Part shown: in pieces, positions 1 through 12,300 of the stretch
Layout of the letters: each line of letters opens with the position of its first letter
Position numbering within the stretch: position 1 is the stretch's first letter
From: Eopsaltria australis
Taxonomy: Eukaryota > Chordata > Aves > Passeriformes > Petroicidae
Assembly (NCBI GenBank): GCA_034509425.1
Contig: JAVTVJ010000296.1
Coordinates: forward strand, 1,550,001-1,614,000
Direction: 5' to 3'
DNA length: 64,000 bases
Program-made: the position numbers and the translations under genes
Notes under the pieces: generated by a model
The model's input: only the letters and a program-made list of their open reading frames with translations
Told to the model about the DNA's origin: nothing
Databases searched by the model: none

Positions 1-42
1 CAGACGGGCTCGGCAGAGGGGGACCCGCAGCCCGGCACTCAC

Positions 43-82
43 AGCCCAGCCCAGCCCAGCCCAGCCCAGCCCAGCCCAGCCC
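43..82. repeat. (AGCCC)8 pentanucleotide repeat
   Basis: Eight perfect units of AGCCC at 43-82, ended by ATCACACTG. Simple tandem repeat. Confidence 0.95.
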
Positions 83-3000
83 ATCACACTGCGGTTTTGC
101 TGCTCAGTCCTTGCTGCTCATCCCTCATACGTGATCTTCCATGCACATTTCTCCGTGCTTTTTCCAGCTTCCCCATCTCATCAATAAGAAGATTCTTTTT
201 AGCCGTGTTGTTTAGTTTATGTGTTTCCAAAGCAAGCCTTGATCTCCTCCGCTGCTCATTTCTCCCGGTTCCTCGCAGTTCCACAATGACTGCAGCTGTG
301 ACTACACAGCATTTAGCTCTGAGATCATTTACAAAAGTACCACATTTGGGCCAGATTTACCATCTATAACCACAGAGACACCTCCTGCAACCCACCCACG
401 CGTCCATCCCCCTGTAGGTACGGCTGTCATTACTGATGTTAATTGTACAAGTACGCAAACAGAGCTTACTTCATACTCACTTGGTCTCCATACAGCGTGG
501 AGACTTTTGGGTCTCTTACATCTCAACCTCTGGGGATTTTTTGGCCGTGACAAACTTTGAGCTGGCTTTCAATTTATGTGAACTGCTGTATTTGTGCCAC
601 TTTGAACCTCCTTCATGAGTAAACCACCCTGACAAGCCAGAGTTCATGGGGTCCGCAGTCCATGACAGATTTAATTGCAGATTAAAAGTTCCACAGCAGA
701 AATATTACAGGAGACTCAAAATCCTAATTGTTTCCTGCGTAAGGCAGGAGCTTAATTTTTATTTTCAAACTCTCAAGCGCTTGACAGCCAATATTTTGGT
801 GTGAAAAAGCTGAAGATGCAACTGCTGCCTCACTGTGAGCAGGTAGCCACTTCCAGAGTTTAATCTCACACCTCAATTTGTTCCTAATATTCAGATGGTG
901 GCAGCAGCCAGGAGGCATTATCAAGCTAAGTGCTCCTTTGTGTCAATACACAGCGGCAGAAAAGTTCCCCGCCCAAATGAGCCGTGATTGTTGTATCGTC
1001 TGGAAGAAAGCCACTGCTCTCTCTAGTGCTGCACTAATGCACTTCCAGCGACAGAACTGATTAGGATTCCTGCTTTGGATTTGCTCAGATCTAGCCTGGC
1101 TGGGTTTTTAATCTTTGGGATAAGCTGTGGATAGAGAATTAGGCATTTAGATGTAAGTGCATCGCTGGGAAACGGTTCTCCAGCACCCGCCACAAAATTA
1201 CTTCAGAGTCAGATCTGGCAAGTGCTGCTTGATAATAGAGTGATAAACAGGGGTGTGGGGGCAGAGGGGGATTTTTGGCTTTCAAGAAGCACCAGACCTC
1301 TTTGCCTGATTCTGTCTCCACTAGCACAGCAACTAGAAGACTGCTGAGGAATGTGTACTAAGAATGAAAATAAGCACCCATCACTCATCTCAGATTTGAA
1401 AGGATGTCTGATAGGGAAATTATGGAGTCATCACTGACCAGGAAGGCACAGGGGGCATTGCTGGGGTTGTTTGAGCTCCATGGCTCTCTGGTGCTGACTT
1501 TTGACCCAGCTGCCCAGTAAGAACTGGCAGGATGTTTGTCCTTCCCATCTTGGTGAGGCTGAGAAGCAGCACTGCACGTGTGAGAGATACCAGGGTCAGG
1601 TTTAACCCAAGGGTGAGCTTCTCCCCCTCTGAATCTCCAGTGTCTGGCAAGGAGCAGCGCTTCCCATCACACTCTCCTCTTGCAAACTGCAAGAAGGTCA
1701 GATATTCTTCCAGGAGGCTTCTTTCTCCAAAGCCATTGTTTTTTTCTTTATCCTAAAAGAAAAATCTTATCTTAGCCACCTCCCTCTGGTTGTCCATCAC
1801 ATAATGGCAAGGCCTCTTGAGACAGAGCAGGACTCAGGAGTGACACAACACCACAATGGACTCTGCCACAGCACCCAAGTACCCTGAACTGCTGGGACTC
1901 CTCTCCCACATACTTATCACCCCACTTTCTCTAGGGTTTGCCTCAAATTTGGCAGCAGTATAGGCACACACACACAGACTGCAGCATAAAGATCTCAGAT
2001 CCAGAAGCACTGGCCAAACTCAGCCTGAAATCGATGTCCTTTCTAATTCTCATGGATGTCAGAAAGATTTATCCAGAGAGATCTTATTTTACAGCCTTTG
2101 TCTTCTGGTGTGTTTGCTCTTTCAGTGCTCTGGGTTCAGAAGCTGCTGCATCCTCCCCAAGCCCTCTCTCACCCATGCTGGAGGGCTTTAAATTTGACAG
2201 CCTTCAATGCATATATCTACAGTCCTGTCCATCATCTGTGCATGGCATTAACCCTCTGAAACTTGGTCACCCAGATCTGCATTTCCCAGGCTTTGAATCC
2301 TTATCCATCGCTCAAGCCGCTCAAGACAGATGAAGAACGAGGCGCGTACGGCAGCCGGCATTTCTAAAGAAAACTTGATGGCTTTCTGACACCCGACACA
2401 TGCAATTCCCAACAGAGTTAATTGAAGCTAATTCCTCAAAGGCTGAGATGAGAATATCCCCATAAATTATGTTCCTGCTTCATTCCAGACAAGGACGGCA
2501 TGAATGCATTACACGCAATCCCCCAATTTACAGTATTAAAACCAGCGAGTCAATCAAGAAGATAGAATAAAGTCACTTGAAAGCTGAAATTCATTTTCAT
2601 CCTCGCTCCATCTGTAGTGTGACCCGAAAGGTTGATTTTTGAGGGCATCTTTCATATTTCCACGCACAGCAGGACCCACTCAGTGAGAGAGGAGCCCTCT
2701 CCATGGATGTGACATGTGGTGGGTACAGCAGAGCCCCTGCTTGGGGGATTTTGTGGGGTGCAGGTTTTCAAGGCTGTTATTGAGGTGGTGTCTCTGGAGA
2801 CCTTTGGGTTTCCAAGACAGAGAGAAAAACACCCACAGGACAAGGGCATCACATCCCTGCTGTTGTCTCAGAAAGCCAGGGCTGGTTGTTGTGGAGGGCA
2901 CACACAGAGACACACAGGCATAAATCTAACCTATAACACTGCTACTGCCAATCTGCTCTCATTAACAGAGAGTTATTTTTAAATCCTGTGTTTTTTGGAC

Positions 3001-6000
3001 ACAGTCCTAATGACGAGTTATTTTTAAATGGTGCTTTAAAAATATAGGCACATTTCGCGTGCCATTCATGTCGCTTTTAGGGTTTGAAATATCACTGGAT
3101 TGTACTGTGGAGATGATGCAAATCAAAGCCAGATTCAGTGAAAAAGTGCCCAGCTTCTCTGCTGCTCAAAATCAGAAGGACTGAAAATACATTTCTGGGA
3201 ATTTTTGCCGCCTTGCATGAGCTCTGGAGACGTAAAAGTTGGAAATTACTCGAGTTGTGGTCTACATGCAGTTGATTGTCTGTTGGAAGATGCAAGAGTG
3301 CTTCATGTTGGATACTAGGAAAATAAATACCCAGGTGAAGCCAAGGTGAAAAGCTCAGCCCAGAACAAATAGAAACCCTGTGACAGAACCAGGAGCTTGA
3401 GCCCCACCATGGCTTAACCCCAAAGCCATGCCATAAACTGGAACAGACTAAAGAATAGGACTTCAGCATCATATGTCATGTTATAAATGAGCCATAGGGC
3501 AACTCTGCTAAGTACTTTTTAATTTATAAGGTATTTTAGACATGCAGTATTTGGCAATTAAAGTTTGCACCGGGTTCAAGCCCAGTTGTGGTGAACCTGC
3601 AGTAATTCTCACTGGAATCTATAGACTTGAAAGGCCCAGGAAGATTTTAACAACTGCCTTGCCTGACCTTCTGCACAAGATGGATCACAGTTCCTGCCTC
3701 AAGTCCATAACTCCCGACTCAGCTATGACCCTTCCCTAGGGAAATACACACATAAAGACTTAGAACATAAAGACTTAGAAGATGGAAAATCCAACCTGTC
3801 CTTGAATTGCTGTTCCAAGGTTAGCTGCCTTCCTTGCTCCAAGCCCTCCAGCTCTAATTGAGCTGACTCTTATTTCCATTGTAACCTTTCCTGCTAACAT
3901 GAAGCATCACCTCCCATTAGAAATTTCTTCCATACACAGGTACTCCAAGAGCACAGTCGAGTTGTGTCCTAACCTCTTGGATCAGCTAAACCAGAGGGGT
4001 TACTCCACAATAATATATTCTCTCCTGGCTGCACTGTAGGTCAGTCCAGGCAAGGATGTTGCTGCTCTGTAATGAGTAGCAGTTACCACAGGTCAGCTGA
4101 GGTTCAGGAAATGTCCACACAAATGCCCTTCGCCCAGAGCTAACACAGGATTATCTCTACAACACAGCTCAGGAACGGTGATAAACTCATTTGTATTCTT
4201 TTCCCTTCGTCTAATTGCTTTGGAGAGAATAATTCATGAATGAAACGCCCAGCTCGAGAAGTGTTAAATGCATTGAGGCAGCATCCCAAGCACATTTAAA
4301 TAAAGTAATATTTACCCATAAGAAAACACTGTGCTGATTTAAACACAGTTTTTAATGATTAAATGGTAAAAATTGTTTTACCAGTTTGAAAACACAGAAA
4401 AGAACTCACTTTAGGGAAATACATTTTCATTTCTATAAATGAAAGGTTGGGAAAGTATTCTTCATCAATGATACATGAGCAATATAATGTTCTATTCCTC
4501 TATTCTACCCGAGAGATCATGTTAATCCTTTTGATTTATGCACAGCTCCTTAACTAATACTGTAACAAATGGTATTGACAATTAAACTCACTTCTGTAAG
4601 AAATTCTTTGTATTTGCAGCTCCCACAGTAAGAAATGCCTTCACGGTTCTGACAGGAGATCTAAATAAAATTAAAGAGCTAAGAACAAAGGCTGTAGAAA
4701 AATCAGAAAGGCATAGCTGATCAGGAAATGTGACTTGCTTATGGGGGAATTTTTGTATATATATGAGGAACATAAAAAAGGAGGGTTTGTATTCTTCATT
4801 TTAAAGACACAAATCTTCAATTCTTTGCTTCCCAATGCAGAGCTGCCTGAAATACTGACCATCATACAGCACTGGCTTTGAAAAGACTGGCAAAGACCCA
4901 AATCAATTTAATCTTATTAAAATACAGAGCATTTTAAAGATATTATCCCCAGTGGCTTACTGATGGCTCAATTGCTGCTACAATCTATGCAAAGGCTTCG
5001 AGTGATGAAACTCTATTAGTCCCTGCCTTGTCTCTCTCCTTTTCAAAACGGTTTCAGAGGCTACTGCTATCACTGGCTCATCAGTGCTTAAAGGAAATAC
5101 TTTCAGAAGCAGAACTAGAAATGTCTCCTCTTGCATTAGCAGTGTGTAATTAGGGGAAAGCTGCATTCCTTTCAGCTGTACACACAGAGTCGCACAAAGC
5201 GTTTTCTAGAAATGGACTTAACTAGGGTCAGACAGCAGCAATCAGCAATAACTCACTCCAGAGCATTCAAAGGAATTAATACTGATTACAGGTTATTTAG
5301 TCATTTGGAGGAAAAAAAAAAAAAAAAGAAAAAAACAAACAAGAAAAACCCCCACTCCTGTTAGAAACAGGCACCTGGCCCAGCAGAGCGCTGCCAGCCT
5401 GCCACAAAGCGCCGGCGATTACGCCCTGCGGAGCCTGTGCAGCAAATCCACGGAATCAGCAATAGCTCAGGATGAGGCACCAGCCCAGAACCAAGCTCGT
5501 GCCACTTAAGAACCGACCTATGATTATTCTCAGTGCCCACAGCAGCCTAAGGTTTGATTACTGGAAGAACGTTGTGTCACACAGTTGCGCGACGATGATT
5601 ATAATGGTGCCGAGTTCCCAGGGCTATGGCAACTTCCCGCTGAGCCAGGGGCTTTAGGAAGAGGGAAAATATGGGCTATATCATAATAAATGAACTCCTC
5701 TTTTGCTTGGGGAAGGCAGGAGAGGGAGAGGAGCCTGTGCTGTGCTCTGCAGCCGTCATTCCCTTGGTCTAGTGACACTGAGCACACACAGGGTAGCAGC
5801 TCAGTGAGAACGATCAGCTGCAGGATTGTGAAGTGTCCCCCAGGCAAACTTGTAATGAAGCCACTCTTGCTCTCAGCTAAACTCACAGAGCCACACTATG
5901 GGGCCAGCAGCAGCTCCAAGGGAAGCCCATACCAGAGGCTTGGCTTTTAAAAGGCATTTCTTCAGCTGTCCTTCAACAAGCACTCAGCAATTCGTGTTCG

Positions 6001-6303
6001 TACCCTGCTATTTATTAAAGCTGGCTCAGGAAGGAGGAGGATGCAATGCCTGCTTCAAATCAGTCCCCCTAGAAATGCTCACTTTTACTCATGATGGAAA
6101 TGGAGGATTCCCACTGCCAGAAGGGCATAGCTCAAGTCAGAGTAATCCCTCCTGAAATCAGCCTGTGAGGTGATGAAAGAGCAGGAGTTTTTCTGAGAAA
6201 AGGTGGGGATTCCCAGCACAGTCATCATCTCTCTGCTCCATGGAAGACTTTTTCAGTCTGCAGGGAGAGGAACAGTTCAGCACAAACAGCATGACAAAGA
6301 GCA
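83..6303. other. Intergenic DNA downstream of DACT1, no gene seen
   Basis: Only short chance-like open frames. A 16-base A run lies at 5312-5327, followed by an A/C-rich stretch. Two parts look like conserved non-coding DNA: 2340-2640 (retained CpGs, TTAATTGAAGCTAATT) and 4190-4390 (several TAAT/ATTA homeodomain cores). No CR1 was recognised. Confidence 0.6.
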
Positions 6304-6368
6304 GTGGGGTTGGAACTAGAAAATCTTGAATGCCCCTTCTGACCCAAAACATTCTGTGATTCTGTGAT
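6304..6368 (+). mobile_element. CR1 LINE 3'-end fragment
   Basis: About 65 bp resembling the extreme CR1 3' end: GGGGTTGGAACTAGA at the left, CCCTTCTGACCCAAAACATT in the middle and the octamer-like tail ATTCTGTGATTCTGTGAT at the right. Element sense is plus. Confidence 0.8.
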
Positions 6369-9300
6369 CCCATACTTGCTCCCAGCACATTGTGACATTG
6401 CCTGAAAAACTTGCAAAGGAAGGTCCTCTTACAGAAAATGTTCATATTTTAGTGAAAGCAAATGTCAGTGTTTACAAATGAAGAGCTGCTCAGATTTTTT
6501 CAGTCCTTTGGTTTTATTTCAAAAGGGCTTAGATGTTGCAGAAGGCACTTTGCTGTTTCTAAGGATTGCTACCTGTCCTGCTGAGATGCAAAGCAAAATT
6601 AAAAAGGAGAGTGAAAAGATATTTTCAGCCACTCATGGGATTTCTCCCATTGACTTCTCTCAGAGCTCAATAGTCAGAGAGTGAACAAACACGGACAGAG
6701 AAATTGGGGAGATATTTTATCAGGAAAAGTAAGCACAAGCAGCATATGGTTGGGAATTAGATGGTCTGAGGTGTGAAAAATGTGTCTGTGAAGCTAAGAA
6801 CATCTGTGCTGGGGTCCACTGATCAGCCTGGAGGATGTAACACTTCCAAGTGAGGGGGAATGGCAGGAAATTAAGTCCAGAGAGTTTCCTGGCCACGCCA
6901 CTGTCACCTCCACGCTCAGAGAATGACGTGACCCAGATGTCAGCAGTCACCTTGGGACTAAGTAATGAGTTACCAGTGATACACGGTGGCAGGTAAAGGG
7001 AAAACCATACCTGTGACTCGTGGCACTTAAAAAAATAAGAGGATTGGGAGGAAACAGAGATTATGGTGTTTCAGGTGGAAATATGCTTTGTGGAGCTTCA
7101 GAAAAAGGGGTCTTTCTCTATGAGAGCTGCACTCTGCTCATCTCCCCTTATTCCAGAAGCCTTAACTCATCTTCTTTGCCGATTTTCATTTGCATCTCAA
7201 GGTCAGAGTCAGCCTGTTCAAGTCCTCTGCTGACAGAGTTCTGACTGCTTTACACTCCCTAGTAAGATTTAGATCAATGCCTCCTTTCCCTCTGTGAGAA
7301 CATGGCAGGTTCTGCTGAGAGGAAATCTTCAAAGGACTCTGCTCAGTGTCATAGGAAACTCAGCGCAACCAGCCAGACCTGGGCTGGGGATGGCCCTTGG
7401 TGATCTGTGCTGTGTGAGTGGCCCACAGTTATTCCTCTTCTTCTTTGGGGAAACCCTGCTCTCCTGACACTGCTTTTGCTGCAGAAGAGTGCTTGAGAAA
7501 ACAAGCTGTAGGGTGTCCCAGACCTCCCAGCTCCAAATCCCATGCCTTCCACAAAAATCTGGAATTTCCAGATGCGTCGTGAAGCTGCTGCAACCTCTTT
7601 TTGCAAGACAAGCGCCCAAACTCAGATCTGAGGCAGATCAAGGAATCACCCTGCACAGATGCCTCTTTCCAAATACCTGCTGCTATCGTCCAAGCCTTTC
7701 AACTGAGTCCAGCGTCCTCCTGGTGATTACCCAAGGCTTTGTTAGACATGCAAATGAGACACTCATCTGGGATCTCCTTAGATGAGGACTTGGGGATGCG
7801 CCGCTGCCTTGCAGTGACAATGAAAGACTTTTTTTTTTTTTTTGCTCATGCTGGAAACTTGCTGAGCGTGCACAGGAAAGCAAGCGCTCAGAAAGCAAGG
7901 TTTTGAGGAGCTGACAGCATTCCCAAGTGACAGCACAGCAGCTCGCCTGTTCAGCGAAACCTCCGTGGAGAGCAGTGAGGAGCAGGCAGGCAGCCAGCGG
8001 GGATTGCTGCCTCCTGTGCTCATCTTCACCTTCCTTTCATCCTGCAGCCTCACTTGCCCTCCTGAACAAAGCCATAGGCTTCAGTCTGAGGCTGCCTGCT
8101 TGTTTAATCATTATTTCTGGGACCTCCTAAAGGTCCCAGAAGGACCTTTGGACACAGGTACAGCCCAGAGTAAGAAAGCACAGTCACCATTTAGAACCAG
8201 CATCCAACTCACCCAGCAGTATCTCAAACACTGGATTATCCCAGCACTCCTGCTAAGAACTAGTTTTCCAGTAATTGCTGATAAATATTGGCATTTTGAA
8301 ACACGCTCCCTGATGGATTATTGCAATCAAGCTATGGGCATGGCACTGTTTAGTAGCATATATCAGGTGCTGCAATTTCAAATAGTATTAATATTATCAA
8401 TGGATGAAGCAAGTGGTTATTAGGTAATAGTCTGGACACACTAGATAATCACTCTCCCTAAATTATTCATTCCCCTGCACCAAAATTTTGTGATTCCAAA
8501 ACATTTTGTTAGGATTAAATTATTTTGAAGGAATGGGAAAAGCAGGGATCAAAAGATATAAGGGGGATAATAAAGGAGGTGTAAGAGCTCAGCATAACTC
8601 AAGTAACTGGCAGATCAAAGTCTGCCAATTCCATCCTGGAGTGAGCTTTTGCAGAACATCTTCCTGGGATGGAGCCTTCTCAAGGGCAAACAGCACTGGA
8701 GAATCCACCGACCTGCCAGCAGCCAAGGAGATGCAGCTCTGGCCTGAGGTGATGAGAGAGCCTGAAATCCCAGTTCTGCATGGGCAGCAAGAGCCACACT
8801 CCCAGCAGCTCATTTCAGCCCCCAAAGTGGCACAGCCTGGTCAGCACTGTACTACAATTCATTATTAGTGTGGAGTAATGAACCTGTCCTGATGGCAGCC
8901 CTATTCTGCTCATTCAAGGGCCATTGTCACTACCCCACAGTGCAGCATCACCTTGCTCCAAAACATCAAAACTGAAATGCCAGCACTTAGGGACTCCAGG
9001 ATGGGCTCCTGGATTTCAGCATTATTTCCACATGCTGTAGTGTTTTGCTAAGCCCTTCTGCTCATTTCCAGGAGGATCCCACGGGGTTTAGGAATTAGCC
9101 TGGGGCATGGGAAAGTTGAGCTTCATTCCTTGATCTGCCACAGAAACCCCAAGTGCTACTGGGCATATCACTCAGCACCTCCACTTGGGTCTCCTAACTG
9201 TAAAATAGGGATAGGAGCCCTGTGAGGGTGTTGGCAAGAAGATAAAACATATTAACCATCTGGGAGGTGCTGCGATGCTGTGATAAGAGGGGCCATGCAA

Positions 9301-12300
9301 GAAACTTAGATAAACAGTTTCAAAACTCTCAGCTTTTAGGTGCTTTCTCTTCCACACTCAGCATGCTCTGTGATTTCACACAGCCAGCTTCAGTCCTGTT
9401 TGCTCACAGCTTCCTGAGCACGAGATGTTTTCAGCCCAAATCACTGGCCTTCCCTCAAATTGTAAAAGGTTGAGATCTTTCCAGTTTGCACCCCGTGTTG
9501 TGAAGAGCATGAGCAGAAATCTCCACTGATAGGAGGGTTTACACTTTGAGCACGAGGATATCTGTGTCGTTTCCCAGCTGGATCTCAATGACCACAACAT
9601 TCACCCTCAGAGCACACCACCAAGTCAAGCCTTCTCCAGAAATGTTACATCTCTAATGACTGCAAGCTCTGGTTTGCCAATCAGCATTGCAGTGGGTGTT
9701 TTAGGAGCATGAGGGAGTATGGAAGATAAATCATCTCCCCAAAAGCCCGAGAAAAAGAAACTCAGTCCTGTAAATACTTTCTAGGATCAGTGTTTTAAGC
9801 TTTCATAGACACTGAAGAGCTACGAGGTGACATGAAGTCACTGCAGGGAGATGTAAACAACCCATGAAAAAAACATTGCATTTCAAAAGATAGGGCACTT
9901 CTAAGGCCACAGCACTCTAAACAGAATTATCTGATGCCAGCACTGTTTATTTGGTGTCTGAGGTCTCACATGTAGGGCAGCCACAGCTTATCAGAGAAGA
10001 GTTGTCACCCATTTAGAGAAAAGCTTTAAGCTAACAAATTCTTGCGCTCTGGAGATACCAACCACATGTGAGGATGGGGCTGACCATGCTCATTCTCCAC
10101 TCAGAGAACAGTTACCAGCACCACCACCTCCTTCCTCAGGATTAATGCCAATCAAACTGCACAGGGAGGAAGCTGGTGAGCCTGGCAGGATCCTGACATC
10201 AGTATTCCAGCTGTATCCAATGCACTTGTATATACACAGCTAAACACTTAATAGATTGAGCAACTTCAAAGCAGCACATTGCTTGCTGAATTAACCCCCA
10301 CTGCCACCCTATTAGAGGATGCTGAACAGAGTAAGAAGCTTTCAGCAATGCGGTTGTCATGAAGACTGGGATGCACTGCAGAAAAAAAATCCAGGAAGAA
10401 AATGGTGTGAATGATTTTTTTCAGTGTCTGAAATTACTTTGCTGATGGGTCAGTGTCGTTCTGCAGGTTCAGATGACATGAAATACCCTTCTGGCCTTTT
10501 GAGAACCTGTGAATTACAGTTAAACGAGCCCTAATGGCTTGTTGCTTGACGTTAACTACAGAATTGTGTTGACACACGGAGAGTGGAAGAGTCGACTCAT
10601 GTTGTGTTGCTCAGCATTTACCCTGTGCCAGCCCGGAGCATGCTCGGGTAATTCTGTCTAAGTAGTTACAAAAACAGCAGAAGTCGGGAGAAAAGGCTCC
10701 TGTGAAATTTGGCACCATTCCAGCTCACCAGCTAAATGATTCCATCTGATATTCAAAACAGGCAGGTGGAAAATTATCCAGAGACACACCATAGTGTTCT
10801 GCTTGAGCAAATGCTAGAGGGACTCAAATACCACTTTGGACAGTAAGTCAATTTAAATCTGAGTGTTTTCCTATCGATCCTCCATTTTTTTCCTGGGAAA
10901 TGCACATGCTGATTTGCTGTGGAAGAGACCTGTGTATCTGAAGGCTTTGAAGGGGGTGTTAATTTAGGTTTTCCTCCTCACCCAGTGGGATTCAAAGGGA
11001 GTCCAGCTTGTTTTGCCATGCCAGCCTGTCGTTTTCTTCCACCTGGCCTCCTGTGCAAATAAAATCACCCAGTGGGTTTGCAAGGTCTGCTCACAACAGT
11101 GTTATAGCTAATTACCCACAGGAGCCATGGTGATGCTAAGCAGAGCATGCTCAGAACTGCATCTCACCTGACATCCAAAAAACAAGCACTCATCACAATC
11201 CCTGATCCTCGAGGTCAGCAGCAAGATGGGTTTTCCTCAGTGTATCCAACACAGTCCTTGCACTCAACACACCCCCAGCCCCACAGGCTGCACAGAGCCA
11301 GGGGTCGTGTCAGTGCTTCTGACACTGCAGTGTCCATTAGAAAGATGCATTAGGCTTTATTGTAAACAAACAGGCTGTGGTACAAGGAGCCGTGTTTCAA
11401 TTACTTAAGCCCTAATGCTCAACTTGCTCTGTTTCAGAAGCAAGATAATACAGCACTGACAAAGTATATTATCCTTGCTTTTCAGTAGCCACAGATAAGT
11501 ATCACTATGTCACCGTGAAAAAATGCGCTCAATTATCCTGCGTTGTTATTACTTAATCTGTGTTTCAAAAAAAGCTTTAGACTGAAAAGATGTTAGATAA
11601 AGGCTAAGTATTGCAGATAAAGGCATTGCTTCACTGAATATATGCTGTAAAAGCATGAGCTGTGGTTCCACACATTTAAATGAAGCAGGCTCCTCTCAGC
11701 ACGTTCCAGTACTGGCACAGTCACAGCCACAACTGGCTGCTTGCACATGAAGGTGGTTTGGAGCCCTCAGAGCAAAATGCAGAGGTAGGCTGGGGAAGGA
11801 GCCTGCTCCATGTCAGGGAGAGCCTTTGCAAAGGCTTCCAGAAGGCTGGCATGAATCTCCTCATCACCTTGTGGAGATTGGGTCCCTGCTAAGGTCTGTG
11901 CTGGTACCACATGTACGACCAAGGTGTAAGTGGCACAATGGAAGCCCAACCTTAGGCTTTCTCAAATGGACAAAGGAGCTTTATTCAGAAGACCCTGGCC
12001 ACTGGATTCTCATTCTCTACACAGTCACCAGTGAGAGCTAGCAGGACTCTGGATACCCATGTTTGGATTCCAGCTGCAACCCCGTGTCAGTGCTGTGTAC
12101 TTTAATGGCCCCAGAAAATGAGTCCGGCGCTCTTGAATTGACGACAAATTGATTGAAACCAGATGTTGTGAAAAAAGCCTTTTCCAAGTTCAATGGCACA
12201 TGAATGGTCTCAGCCTGCCCCCGGATAATCCGACTTCTGTGCCCCAGTCTGCCACAATAAACTAATTGGGAGGTTAATATTTTGTCTCTGCGCTGTGAAC

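Noticed and set aside
8117..8139. Hairpin CTGGGACCT / AGGTCCCAG with 5-base loop
   Set aside because: Nine-bp stems like this occur by chance several times in 64 kb; no T-run, no RNA-gene context.
7965..8423. 152-codon plus-strand open frame
   Set aside because: No domain, no splice or promoter context, length compatible with chance.
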